Source: Candidatus Nanoarchaeia archaeon (GTDB taxonomy: Archaea; Nanobdellota; Nanobdellia; Woesearchaeales; SKGA01). From it: a stretch of DNA of 49,267 nt. The DNA is taken from contig JAQUYS010000004.1 in the NCBI GenBank assembly GCA_028691765.1, positions 1 to 49,267 of the forward strand. The letters are read 5' to 3'. A model generated the notes under the pieces. That model worked only from the letters and a program-made list of their open reading frames with translations, had not been told where the DNA came from and ran no database searches. Below are positions 1-9,476 of the stretch, one piece after another. The translations under genes and the position numbers were made by a program. Position 1 is the stretch's first letter. The number at the start of each line of letters is the position of its first letter.

Positions 1-98
1 TGAGCCAAAAATAAATTTTTTTGGTCGTCTTTCATTTTTACTCAGAATGACGACAGAACGCCACAAAATACAGAATTAAACCATATAAACCAGTAACC

Positions 99-134
99 AC
101 TTATAAGTAACAAACAAATAGAAACCTTTATAAA
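99..134 (+). promoter_or_regulatory. Promoter region of first TrmB-type gene
   Basis: A TATA-like element (TTTATAAAG) lies at 126-134, about 85 bases before the start codon, which leaves a leader of roughly 60 bases. A 10-bp palindrome ACTTATAAGT at 99-108 lies just upstream and could be an operator or a second TATA element. Bases 1-98 hold no gene I can recognise. Confidence 0.45.
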
Positions 135-217
135 GTAATTTGCATTTCTCTATTTTCTAAGACTTAATGAATTAAATCAAATTCAAGAGTTTCACACCAT
201 ATTGGGGGTTAACAAAA

Positions 218-1030
218 ATGATTGTTGATAAAGGATTAATAGATAAATTAAAATTATTCGGATTAAATAGTTATGAAGCAAAAATTTGGGTTGCTTTATT
301 ATCTAGAGGAGTATCTAGTGCAGGTGAACTTTCTGACATTTCTAATGTACCGAGATCAAGAAGTTATGATGTTTTAGAATCTTTAGAAAAAAAAGGTTTT
401 ATTGTTATGAAAATTGGAAAACCAATAAAATATATTGCAGTACCACCAACGGAAGTTTTAGAAAGAGTAAAATCTAGAATCCAAATTGAAGCAGATCAAC
501 AATCTAAAAATATAGAATCTCTTAAAGAATCAACAATATTAACTGATTTAACATTATTACATAATAACGGTGTAGAAGTAATAGAACCTTCCGATTTAAC
601 AGCTTCTTTTAAAGGAAGAGACAAAGTATATGAACAAATACTTTTGATGTTAAAAACTGTGGAAGATGAATTTATATTAATGACTTCTGAAGAAGGATTT
701 ATCCGAAAAGCAGATATTTTAGCAAAAGCATTTAAAAAAGCTCATGAAAGAGGAGTAAAAATCAAAATTGCTGCAGATTTAACTAAAAAATCTTCTGAAG
801 CTATAAAACTTGTCGAACCTTATGCTGAAATTAAACACATAGATCACATAAAAGCAAGATTTGCAATAGCGGATGGTAAAGAATTAGCATTTTTATTATT
901 TAATGACAATTCAGTACATCCATCTTATGATGTTGGTATTTGGTTAAACTCAGAATATTTCGCAGCAGCATTACAATCTTTATTCGATACTGTTTGGGAA
1001 ACGTTGGAAAAACCAAAATTAAAGGTTTAA
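218..1030 (+). CDS. TrmB-family transcriptional regulator (copy 1)
   Basis: Sugar/metabolite-responsive type of archaeal transcription regulator. The N-terminal winged helix (about residues 10-85) carries the recognition-helix segment NVPRSRSYDVLESLEKKGF. A short helical linker follows, then a C-terminal effector domain with the family pattern GVEVIEPSDL...GRDKVYEQ and HIDHIKARFAIADGKE. Length (270 aa) fits short TrmB proteins that lack the large sugar-binding domain. The ATG follows a strong GGGGGT ribosome binding site. A paralogue of nearly equal length lies at 30965-31780 with an almost identical DNA-binding domain but a diverged C-terminal half, so both probably read the same operator with different signals. 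Ligand and targets are not visible here. Confidence 0.88.
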   Translation: MIVDKGLIDKLKLFGLNSYEAKIWVALLSRGVSSAGELSDISNVPRSRSYDVLESLEKKGFIVMKIGKPIKYIAVPPTEVLERVKSRIQIEADQQSKNIESLKESTILTDLTLLHNNGVEVIEPSDLTASFKGRDKVYEQILLMLKTVEDEFILMTSEEGFIRKADILAKAFKKAHERGVKIKIAADLTKKSSEAIKLVEPYAEIKHIDHIKARFAIADGKELAFLLFNDNSVHPSYDVGIWLNSEYFAAALQSLFDTVWETLEKPKLKV

Positions 1031-1068
1031 TACGAACTTTTTTAAACTAAGAATTTATTTTCTTTTAT

Positions 1069-1758
1069 ATGTTAGACAATATTTTAATTTTAGGTACTAG
1101 TCATATTTCTTCAGATTCAGTAAATCAAATAAAAAATACTTTTTTAGATTTCAAACCAGATATAGTCGCGGTTGAATTAGATAAAAATAGATTATTTTCT
1201 TTGAAACATCCACAAAAAAAAATCAAATCAAATATTTTTTTACAAATAAAAACTTTTGGAGTTACGGGTTTTGTATTCGCCACATTAGGAAAATATCTTC
1301 AAAAAAAACTGGGTTCAATCGTAAAAACAAATCCTGGCGCAGATATGCTTATGGCGGTAAACTTAGCTCAAAACAATTCATTACAATTAGAATTGATAGA
1401 TCAAGACATACAAATAACTTTAAAAAAATTTTCTAAAGCATTTTCATTCAAGGAAAAAATGAAACTTCTCAAAGATTTAATATTATCCCCTTTTTCTAAA
1501 AAACAAAAAATAAATTTCGATATCAAAAAAGTTCCTGAAGAAAAAATAATTACTCAATTAATAGATCAAATAAAATTAACATATCCTTCAATATACTTTG
1601 TTTTTATAGAAGAAAGAAACCAAATAATGGCTAAAAACTTAATAAGATTACATAAATTACATCCTGATAAAAAAATACTTGCAGTAGTTGGTGCAGGTCA
1701 TAAAGAAGGGATGTTACCATTATTAAAAAAATATGATTTACTCTTTGAAAAGCCATAA
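1069..1758 (+). CDS. TraB/PrgY-domain protein, short form
   Basis: Member of the TraB/PrgY (TIKI-like) family of presumed metal-dependent peptidase-fold proteins. Visible motifs are GTSHIS near the N-terminus, VAVELDKNR, a central IDQDI, an ERNQIMAKNL helix and VVGAGHKEG near the C-terminus. Many archaeal TraB proteins are about 390 aa and end in several membrane helices. This one stops at 229 aa just after the GAGH motif and has no C-terminal membrane region, so it is probably soluble. It follows the TrmB gene by 38 bases with no clear ribosome binding site. The substrate is unknown. Confidence 0.8.
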   Translation: MLDNILILGTSHISSDSVNQIKNTFLDFKPDIVAVELDKNRLFSLKHPQKKIKSNIFLQIKTFGVTGFVFATLGKYLQKKLGSIVKTNPGADMLMAVNLAQNNSLQLELIDQDIQITLKKFSKAFSFKEKMKLLKDLILSPFSKKQKINFDIKKVPEEKIITQLIDQIKLTYPSIYFVFIEERNQIMAKNLIRLHKLHPDKKILAVVGAGHKEGMLPLLKKYDLLFEKP

Positions 1759-1874
1759 TTTATTCAAAATATTGTTTTCCAGAGGAAATGAAGGGGTTAA
1801 ATTTAAATAAATCTAACAAAAAACCACATATTACAGGCATTTTTTAATCTCCATAGGAAATTTAAAATAATTTC

Positions 1875-1943
1875 TTTATAAATATTTCAAGTAATTTTAT
1901 TTATAAATATTTTTAAATAAGAAATAGGAGTGTTTATAAATAA
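1875..1943 (+). promoter_or_regulatory. Three tandem TATA elements upstream of the TBP gene
   Basis: TTTATAAATATTT occurs at 1875-1887 and again at 1900-1912, and TTTATAAATAA at 1933-1943. The third is the best placed to fire TBP, with a leader of about 50 bases. A partial direct repeat (AAATAA, A or G, TCTAAC) sits at 1805-1817 and 1938-1950. Extra TATA boxes in front of the gene for the TATA-binding protein would permit autoregulation, which is an inference. Confidence 0.55.
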
Positions 1944-2021
1944 GTCTAACTTTTGCTTTTTCTAAGTGATTGATTTTTCGACCACTCTTTTTATTTCAAA
2001 CTTTTTAGGGGGTACTCAAAA

Positions 2022-2588
2022 ATGGCTGAAAAAAGCTTAGAACAATTGAAAAAAGAATTAGATATAACAATTGTTAATATTGTTGTTTCTACAAGTTTAG
2101 ACCATGACATTCCATTAGAGAAAATGGCTGCAAATCTTTCTAACACTGAATACAATCCAGAACAATTTCCAGGATTAGTAATAAGAATTAAAGAACCAAA
2201 AACATCTGCATTAATATTTAGTTCAGGTAAAGTTGTTTCTACAGGGGCTAAAAGCTTGGAAATGGTTAGAGAATCATTAAATAAAATCATTGAAACTTTA
2301 AAGAAAATAAACATAACAATTAAAGTTGTTCCTGAAATCAATGTTCAAAACATGGTTGCTAGTGGAAATATAGGTATGGATTTAAATTTGAATACCTTAG
2401 CTATGAAATTAGACAACACAGAATATGAACCAGAACAATTCCCTGGATTAGTATTTAAATTGCCTGCTGCAAAAGCAACATTTTTACTATTTAGTAATGG
2501 AAAAATTGTTTGTACAGGTACTAAATCTGTGGAAGAAGTTTACAGAGCAGTAGATATGCTTATTAAAGTTCTTAAAGAAAAGAAATAA
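2022..2588 (+). CDS. tbp: TATA-box-binding protein
   Basis: General transcription factor that binds the TATA element and recruits TFB and RNA polymerase. At 188 aa it has the standard archaeal length and consists of two imperfect repeats (about residues 10-98 and 100-187). Each repeat carries a form of NTEYxPEQFPGLV, a phenylalanine-rich strand (ALIFSSGKVVSTGAKS, TFLLFSNGKIVCTGTKS) and a terminal helix. The start ATG follows a GGGGGT ribosome binding site. It stands alone, with TATA repeats upstream and an MCM gene 109 bases downstream. Confidence 0.97.
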   Translation: MAEKSLEQLKKELDITIVNIVVSTSLDHDIPLEKMAANLSNTEYNPEQFPGLVIRIKEPKTSALIFSSGKVVSTGAKSLEMVRESLNKIIETLKKINITIKVVPEINVQNMVASGNIGMDLNLNTLAMKLDNTEYEPEQFPGLVFKLPAAKATFLLFSNGKIVCTGTKSVEEVYRAVDMLIKVLKEKK

Positions 2589-2697
2589 TTCTTTTAATTT
2601 TTTTATATTTTCTACAATATATATATTCTAATATATTTATTTTCCAAATACGTATATTTATGAATGGTTTAACATTTCACAAACAAGGGTGTCTTAG

Positions 2698-4731
2698 ATG
2701 GATGTTGGGGAACAATTACAAATATTTCAAAATTTTTTTGAAAAATTCTATTATGAGAATTTAATTTCTGCTTTTCAAAGAGGCGAAAATTATATTGTAG
2801 TTGATTTTCAAGATTTAGCAGTTTTTAATCCTGAATTGGCTCAAAAAGTTTTAGATTCTCCTGAAGAATGTTTTAAAACTGCAAGCTTATCTATTGAAAG
2901 ATTAGATTTACATGAAGATAAAAAGGAAAAAGAATTTTTTGTAAGATTTAAAAATATTCCTTTATCACAAAAAGTTTCTATAAGAAATATACGGAGCAAA
3001 CACATAGGAAAATTAATACAAGTTGATGGAGTTATACGTCAAAAAGGAGATGTTCGACCAAAAGCAATATCTGCAAAATTCGAATGTCCTTCATGTGGAA
3101 ACATAATGAATATAATTCAAATCGATGAAAAATTTAGAGAACCTTCCCAATGTGGTTGTGGTAGAAAGGGTGGATTCAAATTATTAGATAAATTGTTAAT
3201 CGATATACAAAAAATAGTTTTAGAAGAACCCACAGAAAATTTAGATGGTGGTGAACAAGCTAAACGATTTAAAATTTTATTACAACATGATTTAGTTAGT
3301 CCTATAGGAGAAAAGAAAACAAATCCAGGTAGTCAAGTAAGATTAGTTGGCGTTGTTTCAGAAATACCCATCTCTCTTTCAAGTGGGGGAAAATCAGTTG
3401 AGTTTGATTTAATATTAGATGGAAATCATGTAGAACCATTACAAGAAGATTTTGGTGCAGTTATCATTACACCTGAGGAAGAAGAAAAAATAATTCAATT
3501 ATCTCAAAAACCAACCTTGATAAAAGATTTAGTTACTAATTTAGCTCCTTCAATATATGGTTATGAAAAAATAAAAGAAGCATTGTTATTGCAACAATTT
3601 GGTGGAATTCGTAAGCCACGAAGTGATGGAATTAAAACAAGAGGGGACATACATATATTGTTGGTAGGGGATCCTGGTGCGGCGAAAAGTCAGTTATTAA
3701 AAAGAATGTCTGTTATAGCTCCAAAATCTCGATTTGTTTCTGGAAAAGGTGCTTCTGGTGCAGGATTAACTGCAGCCGTTATAAAAGATGATTTTCTAAA
3801 AGGATGGGCTTTAGAAGCAGGAGCATTAGTTTTAGCAAACAATGGTTGTGTTTGTATTGATGAGTTAGATAAAATGACTCCTGAAGATCGTTCTGCGATG
3901 CATGAAGCATTAGAGCAACAAACTGTAACTATAAGTAAAGCGAATATTCAAGCAACATTAAGATGCCAAACAACAGTTCTGGCTGCAGCGAATCCAAAAT
4001 ATGGAAGATTTGATCCATATGAAATTTTAGGAAAACAAATTGATTTACCTCCTGCTTTAATGTCTCGTTTTGATTTAATGTTTCCAGTTAGAGATGTACC
4101 TGATAGGGAAAAAGATACTCAAATTGCTAAATTTATTTTAAATTTACACCAAGATAGTACTCGAACTGAAAGAACTGTGGAAATAGATACAAATTTATTA
4201 AAAAAATACATTGCCTATGCTAAGAAAAATGTTTTTCCAAAATTAACTAATGAAGCATTAGAAGAAATAGAAAAATATTATGTTAAAATAAGAAACTCGG
4301 GAGGGGATTCAGGCGGAATTAAATCCGTTCCAATTACCGCGCGTCAACTAGAAGCATTAATACGTTTAACTGAAGCATGTGCTAAAGTTAGATTATCTCA
4401 AATAGCAAATAGAGAAGATGCAAAAAGAGCAATAAATTTATTACACTATTCTTTAGGTCAAATCATGTTGGACCCTGAAACTGGAAGATTAGATATAGAT
4501 AGAATTACAACAGGAATTACCGCGAGTCAAAGAAGTCATATTGCGATTGTTAAAGAAGCATTAATTAATTTAGAAAATATAACTATGAAAAAAATACTTC
4601 CGGTAGCAGATGTTATAAAAGAATGTGAAAGTAAAGGTATGGAACTATCTAAAATAGAAGAAACTATTGAAAAACTAAGTCGGAGTGGAGACATATACAA
4701 ACCTAAAAAAGATTTTATTTCAAGATTGTGA
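2698..4731 (+). CDS. mcm: Replicative DNA helicase MCM
   Basis: Hexameric 3'-5' helicase that unwinds DNA at the replication fork. The N-terminal domain contains an OB-fold and a zinc site (C130, C133, C152, C154; the last pair is CGC rather than CxxC). The AAA+ domain has Walker A GDPGAAKS (324-331), Walker B CIDELDKM with D388 and E389, and the arginine finger in SRFD (R457). A C-terminal winged helix ends the protein. At 677 aa it matches single-MCM archaea. The ATG at 2698 follows AGGGTG. An RPA32-like gene starts five bases after its stop, so the pair is very likely co-transcribed. Confidence 0.97.
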   Translation: MDVGEQLQIFQNFFEKFYYENLISAFQRGENYIVVDFQDLAVFNPELAQKVLDSPEECFKTASLSIERLDLHEDKKEKEFFVRFKNIPLSQKVSIRNIRSKHIGKLIQVDGVIRQKGDVRPKAISAKFECPSCGNIMNIIQIDEKFREPSQCGCGRKGGFKLLDKLLIDIQKIVLEEPTENLDGGEQAKRFKILLQHDLVSPIGEKKTNPGSQVRLVGVVSEIPISLSSGGKSVEFDLILDGNHVEPLQEDFGAVIITPEEEEKIIQLSQKPTLIKDLVTNLAPSIYGYEKIKEALLLQQFGGIRKPRSDGIKTRGDIHILLVGDPGAAKSQLLKRMSVIAPKSRFVSGKGASGAGLTAAVIKDDFLKGWALEAGALVLANNGCVCIDELDKMTPEDRSAMHEALEQQTVTISKANIQATLRCQTTVLAAANPKYGRFDPYEILGKQIDLPPALMSRFDLMFPVRDVPDREKDTQIAKFILNLHQDSTRTERTVEIDTNLLKKYIAYAKKNVFPKLTNEALEEIEKYYVKIRNSGGDSGGIKSVPITARQLEALIRLTEACAKVRLSQIANREDAKRAINLLHYSLGQIMLDPETGRLDIDRITTGITASQRSHIAIVKEALINLENITMKKILPVADVIKECESKGMELSKIEETIEKLSRSGDIYKPKKDFISRL

Positions 4732-4736
4732 TTTAA

Positions 4737-5423
4737 ATGGAAAATAAAAATAAATTCAAAAGAGAAATTGCAAAAAAATTTCCATTAAAACACTTATTGA
4801 GTGGAACATATGTTCTTCAAGAAGGATGGAATCCTAATTATGTTGAATCTAAATATGGAAAAATTTCTCGAATAAACACAATAGGTGTGATTGTTAAAAT
4901 AGAGTCTCCAACAAAATTTTTATTAGATGATGGAACTGCAACGATAGGAGTTAATTGTTTCTCAGAGGAAATTCTAAAACATGAATTAGTCGTAGGTGAT
5001 TCGGTTTTACTCATTGCAAGAATCAGAGAATATGAAAATTCATTATGTTTAGTCACTGAAATTTTGAATAAAACTCAAATCAATTCAAATAAAAAATGGT
5101 TTGAATTCAGAAAACAATATTTGGATGAATTTGAAAATTTAATTGATAAAAATGTCGATTTTTTTGTCGAAGAAACTCCTACACAATACATTGAAACACC
5201 TGAAGTCATAGAATTTCAAATACCTTCTTTAAATGACTCTGATGAAAAAGAAATAACTCCAGATAATTTAATTTTATTTATTCAAAAAAATGATTCGATT
5301 AATGGTTGTGCGATTCAACAAATAATTGACTTTTATGGACAAGATGTTGAAAAAACAATAAATCTTTTAATTTCAATGGGGGAAGTTTACGAAATTAAAG
5401 CAGGATTCTTAAAAATACTTTAA
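4737..5423 (+). CDS. RPA32-like single-stranded DNA-binding protein
   Basis: Probable archaeal RPA subunit that protects single-stranded DNA. Residues about 15-125 form an OB-fold, with strands around NTIGVIVKIESPTKFLLDDGTATI and VVGDSVLLIARIREYENSLCLV. An acidic linker follows (about 140-180). The C-terminal 50 residues look like a winged helix (NGCAIQQIIDFYGQDVEKTINLLISMGEVYEI), the architecture of eukaryotic RPA32. It sits five bases downstream of mcm, which supports a replication role. The exact RPA subclass is uncertain; a larger partner is not in the window. Confidence 0.75.
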   Translation: MENKNKFKREIAKKFPLKHLLSGTYVLQEGWNPNYVESKYGKISRINTIGVIVKIESPTKFLLDDGTATIGVNCFSEEILKHELVVGDSVLLIARIREYENSLCLVTEILNKTQINSNKKWFEFRKQYLDEFENLIDKNVDFFVEETPTQYIETPEVIEFQIPSLNDSDEKEITPDNLILFIQKNDSINGCAIQQIIDFYGQDVEKTINLLISMGEVYEIKAGFLKIL

Positions 5424-5449
5424 TTAAGCACTGGTCAACCCACCTAAAA

Positions 5450-5458
5450 ATTTATAAA
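5450..5458 (+). promoter_or_regulatory. TATA box of the Hef gene
   Basis: TTTATAAAC ends about 22 bases before the ATG at 5481. Given the usual archaeal TATA-to-start spacing, the transcript is probably leaderless or nearly so. Confidence 0.6.
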
Positions 5459-5480
5459 CCTAAGAAGAGGTTTATTTATT

Positions 5481-7670
5481 ATGTTAAAAGCGTTTAACCC
5501 TCGAAAATATCAATTAGAGTTATATGAGAATTCAATAAATCAAAATACACTAATCGTATTGCCTACAGGATTAGGTAAAACTGCAATCGCTATGTTATTA
5601 GCTGCGAAAAGATTGATTGATTTCCCAAATAACAAAATTCTATTTTTAGCTCCAACAAAACCATTAGTAGAACAACAAATGAATTCGTTTAAAAAACAAT
5701 TTTTATTTTCAGAAGATAACTTTAATTTATTTACTGGTTTGATTTCGCCTGAAAAAAGAAAGGAATTATATCAAAAAACTAAATTTATTTTCTCCACACC
5801 ACAAACTATTGAAAATGATGTGATTTCTGGAAATATTGATCTAGAATGCGTATCTTTAATTGTTTTTGATGAAGCACACAGAGCAACAGGAAATTACGCA
5901 TATGTTTTTTTAGCTCAAAAATATATTGAGATTTCAAAAAATCCCTTAATTTTAGCACTTTCAGCTTCTCCTGGTTCTCAAAAAGAAGAAATTGAACAAA
6001 TATGTAAGAATTTATTTATTGAAAATGTACAATATAAATCTTCAAATGACGAAAGCTTAAAAGAATATTCTCAAAAAACCGATTTGATTTGGAAAGAAAT
6101 TGAATTAACTCCGAACATAAATAAAGCCATCGCTTATTTGAACAAATGCGTAACTATTAGAAAAAATAAATTATCTGATTTAGGTTTTAAAAAAACATCA
6201 TTTAATACAAATTTAGATATTTTAAATGCACAAAAAGAGATACAAAGTTCAATTGCCCAAGGAAAAACAGATTATAACGCTTTAATTGCGATGAGTGTTT
6301 TAGCTGAATTAATAAAATTAAATCATTCATTAGAGTTAATAGAAAGTCAATCTTTATTTGCTGCAAATCAATATATTTCTGGAATATTTTCAAAAAGTAA
6401 AATTTCTAAAGCCAAATCCATACAAAATTTAGTTAAAGATGTAAATTTTATTTCAGCTATTGCTACGATAAGAGATGCGATTAACAATAATGAAATACAC
6501 CCTAAAATAATATTTTTAAAAAAAGAGATCGCTTCAATATTAAGTCAAACTCCTAATTCAAAAATAATTATATTTACACAATTTAGAGATACTGCAACAA
6601 ATATAAAAGAAGAATTAGGAACTCTCGGTTCTGCGAATATATTTTTTGGACAAGCAAAAAAAAATGGTGTGGGATTTTCTCAAAAACAACAAAAAGAAAT
6701 ATTAGAAGATTTTACAAACAACAAATTTCAAATTTTAATTGCGACAAGTGTTGCTGAAGAAGGATTAGATATTCCCTCAGTAAATCATGTTTTTTTCTAT
6801 GAACCTATACCAAGTGCAATTCGTTCAGTGCAAAGAAGGGGAAGAACAGGTAGACATTCAAAAGGAAATGTTACTATTTTAATTTCTAAAGGAACTCGAG
6901 ATGAGGCCTATAGATGGGCATCATTTAATAAAGAAAAAAATATGTTTAAAGTTTTAAAAGACTTTTCTACAACCCCTGAAAAAACTCCACAAAAATCTTT
7001 AACATCCTATGTACAACAAACCAATTTAACAATGTATGTTGATCATAGGGAAAAAGGTTCAAATCTCGTAAAAACATTACTTTCTCAAAACATTGATTTA
7101 AAATTAAAACAATTAGCGGTTGGAGATTTTCTAATATCTAGCGATGTTGTTGTTGAGTTTAAAAATGTACGAGATTTTGTAGATTCCATAGTTGATGGTA
7201 GATTACTAACACAATTAAAATCTTTAATTCAATATTCAAAACCACTAATTCTAATTGAAGGTGAAGAAAATATATATTCGATTAGAAATGTCGATCCTTT
7301 AGCCATAGATGGCATGTTGGCAACAATTTATCTATCGTATAAGATTCCTTTATTCCGAACTAAAAATTCCGAAGAATCAGCAAGGTTATTAATAGCGTTT
7401 GCAAAAAAAGAACAAGAAAATAAAAATTCTTCTTTCACATTTCATTCTGCAAAACCCATGGATGATAATTCATTACAAGAATATATTGTTTCATCATTTC
7501 CTGCCATAGGCGGTGCCTTAGCAAAAAAAATAATGTCTCATTTTAAAACGTTAAGTTCTTTCTTTAACTCATCTAAAGAAGAATTGGTTCAAATAGATCA
7601 ATTAGGCGAGAAAAAAGCAAATGAAATACTGCGGATTAGAAATTTAAATTATGGTTCTAATTCAAAGTAA
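5481..7670 (+). CDS. hef: Hef-type helicase/structure-specific nuclease (FANCM/XPF family)
   Basis: Full-length archaeal Hef acting on stalled forks and branched DNA. The SF2 helicase part has motif I LPTGLGKT (27-34), DEAH (130-133) and motif VI QRRGRTGR (451-458). An XPF-type ERCC4 nuclease domain follows (about 530-645), then a tandem helix-hairpin-helix region (about 665-720) with FPAIGGALAKKI and IDQLGEKKANEI. The nuclease core motif, normally ERKxxxD, reads E559-F560-K561-NVR-D565: the arginine is replaced by phenylalanine while Glu, Lys and Asp remain. It may be active, weakened or specialised. It lies between an RPA-like gene and an M3 peptidase. Confidence 0.93.
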   Translation: MLKAFNPRKYQLELYENSINQNTLIVLPTGLGKTAIAMLLAAKRLIDFPNNKILFLAPTKPLVEQQMNSFKKQFLFSEDNFNLFTGLISPEKRKELYQKTKFIFSTPQTIENDVISGNIDLECVSLIVFDEAHRATGNYAYVFLAQKYIEISKNPLILALSASPGSQKEEIEQICKNLFIENVQYKSSNDESLKEYSQKTDLIWKEIELTPNINKAIAYLNKCVTIRKNKLSDLGFKKTSFNTNLDILNAQKEIQSSIAQGKTDYNALIAMSVLAELIKLNHSLELIESQSLFAANQYISGIFSKSKISKAKSIQNLVKDVNFISAIATIRDAINNNEIHPKIIFLKKEIASILSQTPNSKIIIFTQFRDTATNIKEELGTLGSANIFFGQAKKNGVGFSQKQQKEILEDFTNNKFQILIATSVAEEGLDIPSVNHVFFYEPIPSAIRSVQRRGRTGRHSKGNVTILISKGTRDEAYRWASFNKEKNMFKVLKDFSTTPEKTPQKSLTSYVQQTNLTMYVDHREKGSNLVKTLLSQNIDLKLKQLAVGDFLISSDVVVEFKNVRDFVDSIVDGRLLTQLKSLIQYSKPLILIEGEENIYSIRNVDPLAIDGMLATIYLSYKIPLFRTKNSEESARLLIAFAKKEQENKNSSFTFHSAKPMDDNSLQEYIVSSFPAIGGALAKKIMSHFKTLSSFFNSSKEELVQIDQLGEKKANEILRIRNLNYGSNSK

Positions 7671-7702
7671 GTTTTTTAAACCCGTTCTTCTTCTAAAATG
7701 TC

Positions 7703-9430
7703 ATGGTAAAATGGAATTTAAACGATATTTTCAAAGAAGATGACAAAAATAAATTAATGAGTGCTATGGATTCTTCTGTAACTAAACTGTGTTCGTTCAA
7801 AAATAAATTAAATTCGTGTAAGATTAAGGAATTTATTGAAATTTTTAATTTAATTGAAGAATTAACTAAAATATCTAACACACTATACATTAAAATTTAT
7901 TTGAAAAATTGTGAGGATCAAGGAGATAAAAAAACAATTAAAGAACTACAAAAATTAGATATGTTGTTAACAGAAAATCAAAACAAACTTTTATTCATAA
8001 ATGAATTTATCCGAAATTTGGATGAGAAAAAAGCAAATATGCTTTACAAAAATTTAGGAAAATACAAATATTATTTTAAATCAATACGTGACACAAAACC
8101 TCACATGCGTTCTTTGGAAGAAGAAAAAATATTGAATTTAAAAAATTTAAGTGGTCACCAAACATTAACTACCATAAGAAACTTGCTTTCTTCAAAGCTA
8201 ATTTTTAAATTCAAAAATAAAAAAATAAATGAAACTGAATTAATACAACATACGATGGATAAAGCTTCAAAAAATCACATAGAAGCGTACAAGTCATTAT
8301 TATCAGAATATAAAAAGAATGAAGATTTATTTGGTGAAGTGTATAAAGGATTGGCTTTAGATTGGTCTAATGAAATGATTAAAATAAGAAATCATACCAC
8401 ATCTATATCTGCACGAAATTTTTCAAATACTCTTCAAGATAGTACAATAAATATGTTGTTGAATTTAATAAGAGAAAAAAGAAATATTTTTCAAAAATTT
8501 TTCAAATTAAAATTTAAAGTTTTAAATTTGCCAAATTCAAGATACCACATATATGCACCTTATCAAATTAAAACATCTAAAAAATATGATTTTCAAACAT
8601 CTAAAAAATTAGTTTTAAAAACTTTTAAAAATTTTTCTCCAGATGTTGAAAAATTAGCTAAAAACGTATTTGATAAATCCCACATACATTCAGATGTTTT
8701 AAAATCTAAACGAGGAGGTGCATTTTGTTATTCGTACGATAAAAATACCGTTCCATTTATTATGTTAAATCATACAGATGATTTAAATTCAATATTGACT
8801 ATGGCTCATGAACTAGGTCACGGCATACATGCACAATTGGCGAAAGATAAAACACAAATGACTTATCACTCCTCATTGGTTTTGGCTGAAACTGCCAGCA
8901 TATTTTCGGAATTATTGTTAACTGAAGAATTATTAAAGATTGCAACAAATGAAGAAAAAAAATATTTATTGTTTCATCACATAAGTGCTATGTTTGCGAG
9001 TATTTTAAGACAAGCATATTTTGTAATCTTTGAAATAGACGCTCACAAATTAATTTCTCAAGGAGCGAGTGTTGATGATCTTAATCAAAAATATTATGAT
9101 TTATTAAAAGAACAATTTGGAGATGACATGACTATCCCTGACGAATTTAAATGCGAATGGTTAAGAATTCCACACATATATGAATCGCCATTCTATTGTT
9201 ATGCTTATGCATTTGGAAATCTTTTAGTTCTCGCTCTTTATATTAAATATCAAAATGAAGGAACTAAATTTGTAAAAGACTATTTAAACATCTTAAGTTC
9301 TGGAGGGGATGCAGATGTTGAAGAAATATTATCTAAAGTTAAGATAGATGTTAACAACAAATCTTTTTGGAAAGGTGCATTTGATAAACTAGAAAAGGAC
9401 GTAAATGATTTAGAGAATTTAATAAATTAG
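7703..9430 (+). CDS. M3-family oligoendopeptidase (PepF-like)
   Basis: Zinc metallopeptidase of the thimet/oligoendopeptidase F type that hydrolyses short cytosolic peptides. The zinc signature HELGH lies at 369-373, with E396 in LAETASIFSE as the expected third ligand. The C-terminal region has the family pattern FYCYAYAFGNLLVLALY, which contributes substrate-binding tyrosines. The N-terminal half is helical, as in PepF. At 575 aa it is in the usual range. It starts 32 bases after hef and ends 46 bases before the primase gene; the link to DNA functions seems positional only. Confidence 0.92.
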   Translation: MVKWNLNDIFKEDDKNKLMSAMDSSVTKLCSFKNKLNSCKIKEFIEIFNLIEELTKISNTLYIKIYLKNCEDQGDKKTIKELQKLDMLLTENQNKLLFINEFIRNLDEKKANMLYKNLGKYKYYFKSIRDTKPHMRSLEEEKILNLKNLSGHQTLTTIRNLLSSKLIFKFKNKKINETELIQHTMDKASKNHIEAYKSLLSEYKKNEDLFGEVYKGLALDWSNEMIKIRNHTTSISARNFSNTLQDSTINMLLNLIREKRNIFQKFFKLKFKVLNLPNSRYHIYAPYQIKTSKKYDFQTSKKLVLKTFKNFSPDVEKLAKNVFDKSHIHSDVLKSKRGGAFCYSYDKNTVPFIMLNHTDDLNSILTMAHELGHGIHAQLAKDKTQMTYHSSLVLAETASIFSELLLTEELLKIATNEEKKYLLFHHISAMFASILRQAYFVIFEIDAHKLISQGASVDDLNQKYYDLLKEQFGDDMTIPDEFKCEWLRIPHIYESPFYCYAYAFGNLLVLALYIKYQNEGTKFVKDYLNILSSGGDADVEEILSKVKIDVNNKSFWKGAFDKLEKDVNDLENLIN

Positions 9431-9476
9431 CTTTAATTAACATTAGTTTTATATTTAAGTAGGTTTTTATTTTATC

